Source: an uncultured Erysipelotrichales bacterium
Lineage (GTDB): Bacteria > Bacillota_I > Bacilli_A > Erysipelotrichales > Coprobacillaceae
NCBI GenBank assembly: GCA_910579135.1
Contig: CAJTTM010000026.1
Span: 1-33,830, forward strand
Reading direction: 5' to 3'
Length of the DNA: 33,830 nucleotides
Shown here: in pieces, positions 1 through 7,493 of the stretch
How the letters are laid out: each line of letters begins with the position of its first letter
How positions within the stretch are numbered: the stretch's first letter is position 1
The notes under the pieces: model-generated
The model's input: only the letters and a program-made list of their open reading frames with translations
What the model was told of the DNA's origin: nothing
Databases searched by the model: none
Position numbers and translations under genes: made by a program

Positions 1-3
1 CAT
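1..3 (-). other. Probable start codon of a gene running off the left edge
   Basis: On the minus strand an ATG occupies the first three bases, preceded at a normal distance by an AAAAAGG ribosome-binding site. It follows the deacylase gene in the same direction with about 60 bases between. Only the start is visible, so no product can be named. Confidence 0.35.
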
Positions 4-61
4 CAATCCTTTTTACTTGAATTTGATATTTTCATTTAATTTGTCAACAATCTGAGATACC

Positions 62-541
62 TTATGGTATCTTTATCTCTTTGATTTTATAATCATACTT
101 TCTTATTAAACTTTTCAAGTCTTCAACCTCTAAAAATACTGAAGCATCATTTACTAAAGGATGAACACCAACTATACCATTAATATCTGTATCAAATATT
201 AATTCAATATTTTTATCAACATTGTTTAATATACCTAATGGTGTAACCGATCCCTTTATTAATCCTAAATAATCATACAAGTCATTTTCATTTGCGAAAG
301 ATAATCTTCTTGAATGAATTAATACTTGTAATTCTTTTAAATTAACTGATTTTGTAGGTTCAACAACTAATAAATAATAATTTCTTTTTTTATCATCTCT
401 TAAAAATAAGTTTTTTACACATTTTTCTTTGTTTTTAAAATCTGCATTATTATCTATTGTATAGATAGCTTCATGAAGGATAACTTCATAAGATATATTT
501 TCACTATCTAATATATCATAAATATCTTTAGGTTCTAACAT
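62..541 (-). CDS. ProX/YbaK-type aminoacyl-tRNA deacylase
   Basis: Predicted cytosolic trans-editing protein of about 159 aa that would hydrolyse mischarged aminoacyl-tRNA (family role: Ala- or Cys-tRNAPro). The family is recognised from the N-terminal 'EVILHEAIYTI' segment, the central 'VKNLFLRDDKKRNYYLLVV' strand pair and the 'GSVTPLGILN' motif, all typical of the YbaK/ProX fold. I place the start at the ATG at 541 rather than at the longer frame reaching 589, because AAGGTG lies seven bases before it and the product then begins in the usual family place. The start lies inside the end of dnaB (14-base overlap), so translation is probably coupled to dnaB. The exact tRNA substrate cannot be read from the sequence. 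Confidence 0.85.
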   Translation of the reverse strand: MLEPKDIYDILDSENISYEVILHEAIYTIDNNADFKNKEKCVKNLFLRDDKKRNYYLLVVEPTKSVNLKELQVLIHSRRLSFANENDLYDYLGLIKGSVTPLGILNNVDKNIELIFDTDINGIVGVHPLVNDASVFLEVEDLKSLIRKYDYKIKEIKIP

Positions 542-1892
542 CTTTAACACCTTGTGGATTTTCCTGTCCAGCTCTTGCAGGATTTGCAAATTTACTAAAG
601 TTCTTTAAAAATACTAATCGTACATCTCCTGTTGCACCATTACGATGTTTTGCTAAAATGATATCAGTAGCGCCTTGTGTTTCTTTTTCCTTATCTGGAT
701 TTTGATAATCTTCACGATGAATAAAAGCAACAATATCAGCATCTTGTTCAATAGCCCCAGATTCTCTTAAATCAGATAATACTGGTCTTTTATTATCACG
801 TTTTTCTACAGAACGAGATAACTGACTTAATGCTATAACTGGTACTTTCAACTCTCTTGCAATTCCTTTTAACTGCCTTGAAATATCAGAAACTTCTTGT
901 TGTCTACTCTCTCTTCCATTTGATGAACCAGTAATCAACTGTAAATAGTCAATAATAACAAGTTTTAATCCATGTTCTTGTTTTAATCGTCTACATTTTG
1001 CAGCTATTTCTCCCACTTTAATTCCTGATGTATCATCTATGTATAAATTACATTTAGAAACTTTATCCGCTGCTGCATAATAACGATCACTGTTATCTTT
1101 TAAAACACTCCCATTTCTTATAGATTCAGAATTAATGCTTCCAGCTGAACAAATAATACGTTGTATTAATTGTTCAGCAGGCATTTCTAGTGAAAATATC
1201 GCAACTGCTTCATCTGCTTTTTCAGAAACATTAAATCCAATATTAAGAGCAAAAGCCGTTTTTCCTACAGATGGTCTAGCTGCAAGAATAATCAAATCAC
1301 CTTTTTGAAGACCTGATGTCATTTTATCTAAATCATAATATTTTGTTTTAACACCTGAAATATTTCCACCAGATTGTTGAAGCATAACAAGTCTATCTGT
1401 TATGTTTTGAACAATTTCTTGTACACCTTTAAACTCTCCAGCATTTCTATCTCGAGTAACATTTAAGAAATCTTTTTCTGAATTATTAATAAAATCATTC
1501 ATATCATCAATTTCACCATATGCTTTATCAATAATATCAGTAGCTTTAGTAATAAGTCTTCTTAACAATGATTTTTCATTTAGTATATTCAAATAATATT
1601 GACAATGAGCTGTTGTTGGTACAGATTCGCTTAACTGTAATAAATACTCAACTCCACCAATTTTATCTAGTTGTTTAGTATCTAATAAATGAGAGGTAAC
1701 TGTAGTTACATCTACTGGTTTTCTTTGAGTATCTATAGCTTGCATAGTTTCAAAAATAATCCGATGGCTATCAATATAGAAATCATATGGGGACGCAATA
1801 TTAATAACCTCATTACATGCCTCTTTAGAAATTAGCATAGATCCTAATAAAGATCTTTCTGCTTCAATATCATGAGGATACTCTCTTGGCAT
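528..1892 (-). CDS. dnaB: Replicative DNA helicase DnaB (DnaC of Bacillus)
   Basis: Hexameric 5'-3' helicase that unwinds DNA at the replication fork and recruits primase. The 454-aa length is normal. Order: N-terminal primase-interacting domain (about 1-105), linker helix, RecA-like ATPase domain. Walker A ARPSVGKT is at 205-212, Walker B LVIIDYLQL at 311-319, the DNA-binding loop region with SQLSRSVEKR at 356-365, DLRESG at 374-379, and the likely arginine finger in AKHRNG near 417. It lies 12 bases downstream of rplI in the same direction, the classical rplI-dnaB arrangement of Firmicutes. No inteins or truncations are seen. Confidence 0.98.
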   Translation of the reverse strand: MPREYPHDIEAERSLLGSMLISKEACNEVINIASPYDFYIDSHRIIFETMQAIDTQRKPVDVTTVTSHLLDTKQLDKIGGVEYLLQLSESVPTTAHCQYYLNILNEKSLLRRLITKATDIIDKAYGEIDDMNDFINNSEKDFLNVTRDRNAGEFKGVQEIVQNITDRLVMLQQSGGNISGVKTKYYDLDKMTSGLQKGDLIILAARPSVGKTAFALNIGFNVSEKADEAVAIFSLEMPAEQLIQRIICSAGSINSESIRNGSVLKDNSDRYYAAADKVSKCNLYIDDTSGIKVGEIAAKCRRLKQEHGLKLVIIDYLQLITGSSNGRESRQQEVSDISRQLKGIARELKVPVIALSQLSRSVEKRDNKRPVLSDLRESGAIEQDADIVAFIHREDYQNPDKEKETQGATDIILAKHRNGATGDVRLVFLKNFSKFANPARAGQENPQGVKDVRT

Positions 1893-1904
1893 TCTCCATC
1901 CCTC

Positions 1905-2351
1905 CTATTTTTCACCTACATGTACATTTACTGTCGCAATAACTCCTTTATACAATTCAATTTTTAATTTAGTGTATCCTAAAGCTTGAATTGGTCTTGC
2001 ATCAATAAATTTTCTTTTATCAACTTTAATATTATGTGTCTTATTTAATTCCTCAACAATGTTTTTGGTTGAAACACTTCCAAAAGTTCTACCATTCTTC
2101 CCAGAAGAAATCTTAAACTCTAAAGTTAATTCTTCAATAACTTTCTTTAATTCTTCTGCTTTCTTTCTATTTTCAATATCTAATAATCTTTCTTCTTCTT
2201 TTTTCTTAGCAACTATTTCTTTTCCATGAGTTGTTGCAAGAATAGCTAAATTTTTCTTGATTAAAAAATTTTGACCATAACCATCTGAAACAGTTACGAT
2301 TTCTCCTTTCTTTCCTACTTTTTTAACATCTTGTAATAAAATCACTTTCAT
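1905..2351 (-). CDS. rplI: 50S ribosomal protein bL9
   Basis: 148-aa large-subunit ribosomal protein. The N-terminal domain begins MKVILLQDVKKVGKKGE, the bL9 signature, with 'SDGYGQNFLI' following at about 22-31. A long charged connecting helix spans about 45-78 (rich in K and E), and the C-terminal 23S rRNA-binding domain ends in 'KGVIATVNVHVGEK'. Length matches the family. It is 2 bases downstream of gdpP and 12 upstream of dnaB, so it is almost certainly co-transcribed with both. Confidence 0.98.
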   Translation of the reverse strand: MKVILLQDVKKVGKKGEIVTVSDGYGQNFLIKKNLAILATTHGKEIVAKKKEEERLLDIENRKKAEELKKVIEELTLEFKISSGKNGRTFGSVSTKNIVEELNKTHNIKVDKRKFIDARPIQALGYTKLKIELYKGVIATVNVHVGEK

Positions 2352-2353
2352 TT

Positions 2354-4315
2354 CTATTCACCTCTATCTTTTAAATATTGAGAAATTGCTTCCTCCACAA
2401 TATCTCTAACTTCTTCTAATGTTTTATCTTCAAATTGACAGGCAGCCATTGAAAAATGACCTCCTCCTCCTATATTCTCCATAATAACTTGAACATTAAT
2501 TTTCTTATAACTTCTTGCACTGACTGCTACTACATCTCTACTAACTTTACCGATTGTAAATGCCGCCTTGACACCACTAATTTCTAATAATGCATTGCTT
2601 GATTTCGCAAGCATTTCTCTTGTATACTCATCTTCTTCACTACCCACACTAATCAATATTGAATCAGTATAACGATAAGCACTTGATGCTAACAACATTT
2701 TATATAATGTAACTTCATAACTATCTTCTAAAAATTCATAAGCACGCGATACGTCAGCCTGCCAATCCTTAAGTTTTGCAGCAGATTCAAATGTTCTCAC
2801 ACCAACTCTTTGTTTAAATGAATTGGTATCAACTAGCATTCCTGCATACATAATCGTTGCATCTAATTCAGTAAATTTAACTGGTGTTTTCTGATATTCA
2901 CATAATTCAACCAATAATTCAACTGTACTAGATGCAGCAGGCTCTAAATAAGTTAATACTGGTGCTTCAATGAATTCTTCACCTCTACGATGATGATCAA
3001 TAATTACCTTATTTCTTACTCTTTCTAATAACAATTGAGAAATAACAAGACCTGGTTTATGATTGTCAACAATAATCAATAAAGTATTTTTAGTCACATA
3101 TTCTAAAACCTCATTGCTACTAACAATCATTCCCTCATATCTACTATCTCCTTTGACCATTAAAGCAACATCTTTCGTTTTTGATTCTATAGAATCAAAA
3201 TCTACAATAATCTTTGCTTTTTTTCCATAAGCCTGAGCAATCTTTGAAACACCAAGAGATGCCCCAAAAGAATCTAAATCAGAGTTTTTATGTCCCATAA
3301 CAAAGATTTTATCAGCACGTTTTATTAATCCAGCTAAAGATTGAGCAACTACCCTAGCTTTAACCTTACTACTTTTTTCAAAAGCATCAGTATTTCCACC
3401 AAAGAATACAACTTTTTCTTCATTACCTGATTTAATCGCAACTTGATCCCCACCCCTTGAATAAGTTAAATTCAAAGCAGCAGTTGCCATTTCATCCAAT
3501 TCTCTTAATACCCTAGAATCTCTACCAATTCCAATACTCAATGTCATAACTTCATCTAATTCTTCTGACATATCTCTAAATGTATCTAATATTGAAAATT
3601 TGTTTTCAACTTGTTTTCTATAAGTTCTTTCATTAAAAAAAGCTAAATATCCACCCGATTTAAATCTTCTAATAATAATTCCGTTAGAATAAGCCCAATC
3701 AATAATTACTTGTCTAGATTTTGATTGTATTAAGGCCATTTTAGGTTCATCTGCATTTTCTAATGTTTCTTCATAATTATCAATTGTAATATATGCCATA
3801 ACAACTTGTTGATCTTGATAATCTTGTTGTAATGATAAGTATTGAGTAACATCTTTTAAATATATTAATTTTGATTCTTGACTATTATAAGCCTCATATT
3901 TTCTTCCTTTGATATCAATAATCTTTACATCTTCATCATCAAATAAAGAAATCAAATGAGGTTGCCATTCTAATAATTTAATTCCAACAATATTAATATC
4001 TAAAGCAGTAAACAAATCACTTGTCCATGTAATATTTCTATTTTCATCATACTGTATTAAACCAAGTCCTCCAAATAAAAATGCATTTTTAGCATCACTA
4101 TTTAATACATCACTTACACTAATAGCATTCTCTTCAATTGTATAAGATAAATAAAATAACCAAACAACTATGATTAAATTTTTAATGATTGAATAAATGC
4201 TTAATGTCAAAAGAATAGATTTACTCATAATAAGATACAAACCTAATATAACAACTGTTTCAATAATCAAACAAGCTAAAATAACAGTTCTAAGTTGCAT
4301 AATCTTTTTAGTCAT
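2354..4315 (-). CDS. gdpP: Cyclic-di-AMP phosphodiesterase GdpP
   Basis: Membrane-bound DHH/DHHA1 phosphodiesterase that hydrolyses c-di-AMP to pApA and so tunes osmotic and cell-wall balance. The 653 aa are of normal length. Two N-terminal membrane helices (about 8-30 and 35-58) are followed by a PAS-like region (about 75-155), a degenerate GGDEF domain (about 170-300, with SGGYLAFF in place of GGDEF), and the DHH domain. Metal-binding residues are visible as GHKNSDLDS (H342, D346, D348), VDNH (417-419), DHH (440-442) and D497. The DHHA1 domain carries GGGGH at 616-620. The order yybS > gdpP > rplI > dnaB is the conserved Bacillus order. All catalytic residues look intact. Confidence 0.96.
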   Translation of the reverse strand: MTKKIMQLRTVILACLIIETVVILGLYLIMSKSILLTLSIYSIIKNLIIVVWLFYLSYTIEENAISVSDVLNSDAKNAFLFGGLGLIQYDENRNITWTSDLFTALDINIVGIKLLEWQPHLISLFDDEDVKIIDIKGRKYEAYNSQESKLIYLKDVTQYLSLQQDYQDQQVVMAYITIDNYEETLENADEPKMALIQSKSRQVIIDWAYSNGIIIRRFKSGGYLAFFNERTYRKQVENKFSILDTFRDMSEELDEVMTLSIGIGRDSRVLRELDEMATAALNLTYSRGGDQVAIKSGNEEKVVFFGGNTDAFEKSSKVKARVVAQSLAGLIKRADKIFVMGHKNSDLDSFGASLGVSKIAQAYGKKAKIIVDFDSIESKTKDVALMVKGDSRYEGMIVSSNEVLEYVTKNTLLIIVDNHKPGLVISQLLLERVRNKVIIDHHRRGEEFIEAPVLTYLEPAASSTVELLVELCEYQKTPVKFTELDATIMYAGMLVDTNSFKQRVGVRTFESAAKLKDWQADVSRAYEFLEDSYEVTLYKMLLASSAYRYTDSILISVGSEEDEYTREMLAKSSNALLEISGVKAAFTIGKVSRDVVAVSARSYKKINVQVIMENIGGGGHFSMAACQFEDKTLEEVRDIVEEAISQYLKDRGE

Positions 4316-4328
4316 AATCTATCCCTCC

Positions 4329-5222
4329 TTACATTTTATCATTATACAATAATTTTCTCCTTAAATCACTAAATATATCTACAATTCCTAATATTAAATA
4401 AATAAAAGTTCCATAAGGAATAAAAAATAAAATAAACAATAAAATAATTATAAATCTATTTTGTTTTACAACTGCATAAAAGTTTCCTAAAGCAAAACCT
4501 TCTAAAACAAATCCAATATATGATAATAAATATATATAATCAACAAGTACATCCCCTATATGAAAATACTTTAATGATCCACTTATTACTAAACACATTC
4601 CTAAAAATAAGCCACTCTTTTTTGAAAAATGTAATGTTGCGATATGAAAATTCTCGGGGAATTTAATTTTTAAACGCATAAATATTAATTGACAGATTAA
4701 TAATATGACATACATTTCTAATCCTGACATTAATAGGATAATTAAAGGGATAAAACTTATAAGTGTTTCTAATGATATTGGAAGTGAATATAATGACATC
4801 ATTTCATTATACATTTCAGTTATTTCTGATACGATATCCATTCCAAGTAATCCACTAAATACTTGATATATCAATATATTATTGAATATACATATGATAA
4901 GCGTTCCTAATAATATCGTTTCTTTCTTAGCTTCTCTTTTTAACATTTCTCCTAAAAACAATCCAATCAAACACGCAGAAAAAGAAGAAATAATAAAAGT
5001 AGGTACTCCAAACATAAAAATAACAATCATCGATACAAATGTAACTATAATATTTTCCTTTATACTATATTGATAGCCATACCAAGCTACTGGCACAACC
5101 ATAAAGTAACAAATAAATATATCAATAATCCCACCTGTATAAGTATTAAATAAGGATAATGCTCCAAACATTGCAGCTATCATAGCACCTTGAACAAGAC
5201 TCCTTGTTTTAATATGGTTCAT
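4329..5222 (-). CDS. DUF2232 (YybS-like) multipass membrane protein
   Basis: 297-aa integral membrane protein with about eight hydrophobic segments. It starts with a short basic stretch and 'LVQGAMIAAMFGALSLF', the typical N-terminus of the DUF2232/YybS family, distantly related to S components of ECF-type transporters. It lies 13 bases upstream of gdpP in the same direction, as yybS does relative to gdpP in Bacillus. An AAGGAG ribosome-binding site precedes the ATG, and a TATAAT box at 5245-5250 (minus strand) may be the -10 of the whole operon, although I see no good -35. The function of the family is not established. Confidence 0.85.
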   Translation of the reverse strand: MNHIKTRSLVQGAMIAAMFGALSLFNTYTGGIIDIFICYFMVVPVAWYGYQYSIKENIIVTFVSMIVIFMFGVPTFIISSFSACLIGLFLGEMLKREAKKETILLGTLIICIFNNILIYQVFSGLLGMDIVSEITEMYNEMMSLYSLPISLETLISFIPLIILLMSGLEMYVILLICQLIFMRLKIKFPENFHIATLHFSKKSGLFLGMCLVISGSLKYFHIGDVLVDYIYLLSYIGFVLEGFALGNFYAVVKQNRFIIILLFILFFIPYGTFIYLILGIVDIFSDLRRKLLYNDKM

Positions 5223-5369
5223 AGATATTCTCCTTTCTTATTCTATTATAACGATGAATATGATTTTAATATTAACAATGTGATAAGTGTCATTATATCA
5301 GTTGGCTTATTGAATATCAATATTTATAAATATTCACTCTATATCAACTATCTAATAATGATTTGCATA

Positions 5370-5398
5370 TTGACATTTAATTATACACAAACTATAAT
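5370..5398 (+). promoter_or_regulatory. Consensus sigma-A promoter of small RNA 1
   Basis: TTGACA at 5370-5375 and TATAAT at 5393-5398 are separated by exactly 17 bases, a perfect vegetative promoter. It points at a stretch with no plus-strand gene but with a strong terminator about 60 bases downstream, so it most likely drives a small RNA. Confidence 0.85.
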
Positions 5399-5404
5399 GT
5401 AAAT

Positions 5405-5497
5405 GAAAAAGGAACAGCCGATAAGCGGTTATGCCTTGGATTTATTGAGTAATAACTACCTCAACGTCTTCCAAAACATGAGAGGTAGTTATTTTTT
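5405..5497 (+). ncRNA. Small RNA 1, probable antitoxin RNA of a type I toxin-antitoxin pair
   Basis: A predicted RNA of about 93 nt, bounded by a perfect promoter and an intrinsic terminator. It is transcribed towards the minus-strand toxin gene, and its 3' end overlaps the last codons of the toxin (5489-5497). This is the convergent, 3'-overlapping arrangement of type I antitoxins such as RatA/txpA and the par RNA II/RNA I pair. A conserved block (GCGGTTATGCCTTGG) and a small CCG/CGG hairpin at about 5418-5429 occur in both copies of this RNA. Start and end are inferred from the promoter and terminator; expression is not shown. Confidence 0.7.
5451..5497 (+). terminator. Intrinsic terminator of small RNA 1
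   Basis: A perfect 12-bp stem (AATAACTACCTC at 5451-5462, GAGGTAGTTATT at 5482-5493) is followed by a run of T on the plus strand. The 19-base loop is unusually long. The toxin stop codon (5489-5491) lies within the 3' arm. Confidence 0.85.
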
Positions 5498-5581
5498 GTT
5501 TCCTTTGATAATCTCAAGGAGTAGTTTTACAATGATTGATAGAATACCTATCATTAAAGATAGCATTTCAAAGTCGCTCAT
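5489..5581 (-). CDS. 30-aa holin-like type I toxin
   Basis: Small membrane peptide gene. The peptide begins MSDFEMLSLMIGILSIIV, continues with a hydrophobic helix, and ends in a lysine-rich tail (KGNKK). This is the form of the putative holin-like toxin family (Hol_Tox), related to TxpA/BsrG-type toxins, which insert in the cell membrane and depolarise it. The start is supported by a strong GGAGGTGG ribosome-binding site just upstream. Transcription probably begins near 5691 from a TTGATT/TAGTAT promoter, giving a leader of about 110 nt, long for such a small gene and typical of RNA-regulated toxins. The 3' end converges with small RNA 1. Family resemblance is clear by eye, but no search was possible. 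Confidence 0.8.
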   Translation of the reverse strand: MSDFEMLSLMIGILSIIVKLLLEIIKGNKK

Positions 5582-5697
5582 GTCCACCACCTCCATCTTT
5601 ATAAATTTCTCTTACGAGTTATCTATATCAACAGAGTTTCCGATCTCTGGTCTATCGACCAAAGCATAACCACCTACCGATATGGCTGTCCACCTGC

Positions 5698-5726
5698 ATA
5701 CTAGCATTTTATTATCTTATAATCAA
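5698..5726 (-). promoter_or_regulatory. Promoter of the toxin gene
   Basis: On the minus strand, TTGATT (5721-5726) and TAGTAT (5698-5703) are 17 bases apart, with an extended -10 TG one base before TAGTAT. It directs transcription into the 30-aa toxin gene. Confidence 0.65.
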
Positions 5727-5758
5727 TACTTTTGGACAAGATGCCCAATACTATTTTA

Positions 5759-5787
5759 TTGACTTTTAGCTATACACAAACTATAAT
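5759..5787 (+). promoter_or_regulatory. Promoter of small RNA 2
   Basis: TTGACT (5759-5764) and TATAAT (5782-5787) with a 17-base spacer. The spacer's right part and the sequence after the -10 are the same as in small RNA 1, showing that the whole unit was duplicated. Confidence 0.8.
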
Positions 5788-5793
5788 GTAAAT

Positions 5794-5889
5794 GAAAAAG
5801 GAATATCCGATAAAGCGGTTATGCCTTGGGTTTGTTTTAGTAGATAACTACCTCACAGTACGCCAATACGCGTGAGGTAGTTATTTTTT
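5794..5889 (+). ncRNA. Small RNA 2, orphan antitoxin-like RNA
   Basis: About 96 nt between the second promoter and terminator. It shares the leader, the CCG/CGG hairpin and the GCGGTTATGCCTTGG block with small RNA 1. On the opposite strand only the toxin's tail codons remain (IIKGNKK then stop, about 5881-5904), so no functional toxin faces it. It may be a decoy or back-up regulator of the toxin at 5489-5581, or simply a relic. Confidence 0.65.
5844..5889 (+). terminator. Intrinsic terminator of small RNA 2
   Basis: A perfect 13-bp stem (ATAACTACCTCAC at 5844-5856, GTGAGGTAGTTAT at 5872-5884) is followed by a T run. The loop differs from copy 1 while the stem is kept and extended by a compensated pair. 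Confidence 0.85.
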
Positions 5890-5904
5890 ATTTCCTTTTA
5901 TAAT

Positions 5905-5942
5905 TAAAAAAGCATAATAATTCAAATGAGCTTATTATGCTT
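5905..5942 (-). terminator. Terminator of the MATE gene
   Basis: An 11-bp stem (AAGCATAATAA at 5910-5920, TTATTATGCTT at 5932-5942) is followed on the minus strand by six T. It lies about 20 bases past the MATE stop codon. Confidence 0.85.
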
Positions 5943-5963
5943 CTTGTTAGATTTCTTTTTTAT

Positions 5964-7289
5964 TTAAATCACTTTAAATTGTGTCCATTTGTTAGATTTA
6001 TATCTAAAGAAGAAAATAATTCCTCTTATTGTCCAATCTAAACACATTGCGATTGCTATACCGATGACTCCCATATCTAGATAAACTCCTAAAATAATTG
6101 AGAATATCAATCTTCCTAGAACAGTAGATAATATAGAAACTATCATGGTGTATTTAACATCTCCTGCTGCACGAAGTCCACTACTTAAAGCACCAGAGAA
6201 TGGTAAGGCAAATCCATTAAATATATTATGGATAAGGACTAACCAAATCACGAGTTCCTTTGTTTGCGATGATACATTATAGAATTGCATAAATAATGGT
6301 GTTGCAATAAAAACTAATGCATTCCACGATACAGCTAATGTGACTGTCCATTTCATTAATTTATTTGTATAAAACTTAGCGCCTTCAATATCACCTGCTC
6401 CCATACACTGACCTATAACTGTAATGAAAACTGGAGATAATGCTGAATTTATCAGTGCTGCTAGAGACCAAATACTTTGTGCTATCCCATTAGCAGCTAT
6501 TTGATACGTTCCAAATAATGCAACAACACTACTTAATGCAACTTTAATTAATTGAAATATTCCGTTTTCAATTCCATTAGGAACTGCTATGTTTAATACC
6601 TTCTTTAATATATTAGCATCCCATGATAATACTTCTTCTTTTTTGTAGTATGTTGTAAGCTTTTGATTAAAGCATAGATATGTGATTGCAATAGCAGAGA
6701 ATACTCTTGCAATTAGAGATGGAATAGCAACCCCTGCTACACCTGCATCCAACACAAATACCCCAATGATATTTCCTACGACATTAATAACATTAGAAAT
6801 AATAGAGATATACATTGTTGTACTTGTTTTTGCCATACTTCGATATAAAGCTGCTCCTGCATTATATACAGCAAGCGCTGGGTATGAGTATGCTGAAATT
6901 CTTAAATATGTTAAACAAGCATCCATAACAGATTGTTCTACTTTTCCAAATAATAATACAAGTATAGTTTTATTAAAAATCAAAGTTAATAAAGCGAGTA
7001 CTATAGATAGTACACAAGAAATCATTAATAACTGACTTGATGATTTTATACTATTCTCTTGATCTTTATTTCCTATATACTGACTAATAACAACTGCTCC
7101 TCCCGAAGCTAAAGCTGTAAATAAATAGATAAAAATTGTATTAAAACTATTCACTAATGATACTCCTGAAACAGCTGCTTCTCCACAATAACTGACAACA
7201 AAGGTATCTGCTATACCTACAAGCATAACGAATAATTGCTCAAAAAACAAAGGAATAATCATATTCTTTAAATCTTTATTTGTAAACAT
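5964..7289 (-). CDS. MATE family efflux transporter
   Basis: 441-aa inner-membrane protein with about twelve hydrophobic helices in two pseudo-repeated halves, the normal size for MATE exporters that expel cationic drugs or metabolites using Na+ or H+. The N-terminal half begins 'FTNKDLKNMIIPLFFEQLFVMLVGIADTFVVSYCGE', with the family pattern P-x(3,4)-EQ and 'GIADT'; the second half contains 'ALSPVFITVIGQCMGAGD'. A GAGGG ribosome-binding site precedes the start. It is monocistronic, with an extended -10 promoter upstream and a terminator downstream. The substrate is unknown. Confidence 0.92.
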   Translation of the reverse strand: MFTNKDLKNMIIPLFFEQLFVMLVGIADTFVVSYCGEAAVSGVSLVNSFNTIFIYLFTALASGGAVVISQYIGNKDQENSIKSSSQLLMISCVLSIVLALLTLIFNKTILVLLFGKVEQSVMDACLTYLRISAYSYPALAVYNAGAALYRSMAKTSTTMYISIISNVINVVGNIIGVFVLDAGVAGVAIPSLIARVFSAIAITYLCFNQKLTTYYKKEEVLSWDANILKKVLNIAVPNGIENGIFQLIKVALSSVVALFGTYQIAANGIAQSIWSLAALINSALSPVFITVIGQCMGAGDIEGAKFYTNKLMKWTVTLAVSWNALVFIATPLFMQFYNVSSQTKELVIWLVLIHNIFNGFALPFSGALSSGLRAAGDVKYTMIVSILSTVLGRLIFSIILGVYLDMGVIGIAIAMCLDWTIRGIIFFFRYKSNKWTQFKVI

Positions 7290-7316
7290 TATTTCATCCC
7301 TCTTTCTTTCGTTTAT

Positions 7317-7376
7317 ATTATAGCACTATTCTTAATACTTATGTTCAATATCATTTAATGCCTTAAAAGCATTAAA
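7317..7376 (-). promoter_or_regulatory. MATE promoter and adjacent inverted repeat
   Basis: On the minus strand an extended -10 (TGCTATAAT, -10 hexamer at 7317-7322) lies about 30 bases before the MATE start. Upstream of it is an inverted repeat, TTTAATGC (7354-7361) and GCATTAAA (7369-7376), separated by 7 bases, which could be an operator. Confidence 0.45.
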
Positions 7377-7463
7377 AACTGCTGTTTTATTAGACAAAAC
7401 ATTAAATAATGTGATTTTTGTATAAGTGTATCGAACAAAAATATGTATATTTTAAATTTTGTG

Positions 7464-7472
7464 TGGTATAAT
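7464..7472 (+). promoter_or_regulatory. Extended -10 promoter of the ATPase gene
   Basis: TGGTATAAT (TATAAT at 7467-7472) lies 21 bases before the chosen ATPase start. No clear -35 is present, as is common with an extended -10. It makes the upstream in-frame ATG at 7443 an unlikely start, since that would lie before the transcript. Confidence 0.55.
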
Positions 7473-7493
7473 ATAAAAAAGGAGGCCATTTAT

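Larger units (their letters stand above)
5759..5904 (+). repeat. Second copy of the antitoxin-RNA unit
   Basis: This segment repeats 5370-5512 in the same orientation. Promoter, RNA body and terminator stem match closely, with small differences (an extra A in the CCGATAAAGCGG hairpin loop, a different terminator loop). The repeat continues past the terminator into the region that in copy 1 encodes the toxin's last residues. Confidence 0.85.

Noticed and set aside
54..70. Short inverted repeat AGATACC/GGTATCT as a terminator of the left block
   Set aside because: Small stem without a T run on the minus strand, and a further gene start with ribosome-binding site follows closely.
5403..5669. 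Plus-strand frame of 88 codons over the small RNA
   Set aside because: It is the antisense of the toxin gene and the RNA; no ribosome-binding site, and the terminator lies inside it.
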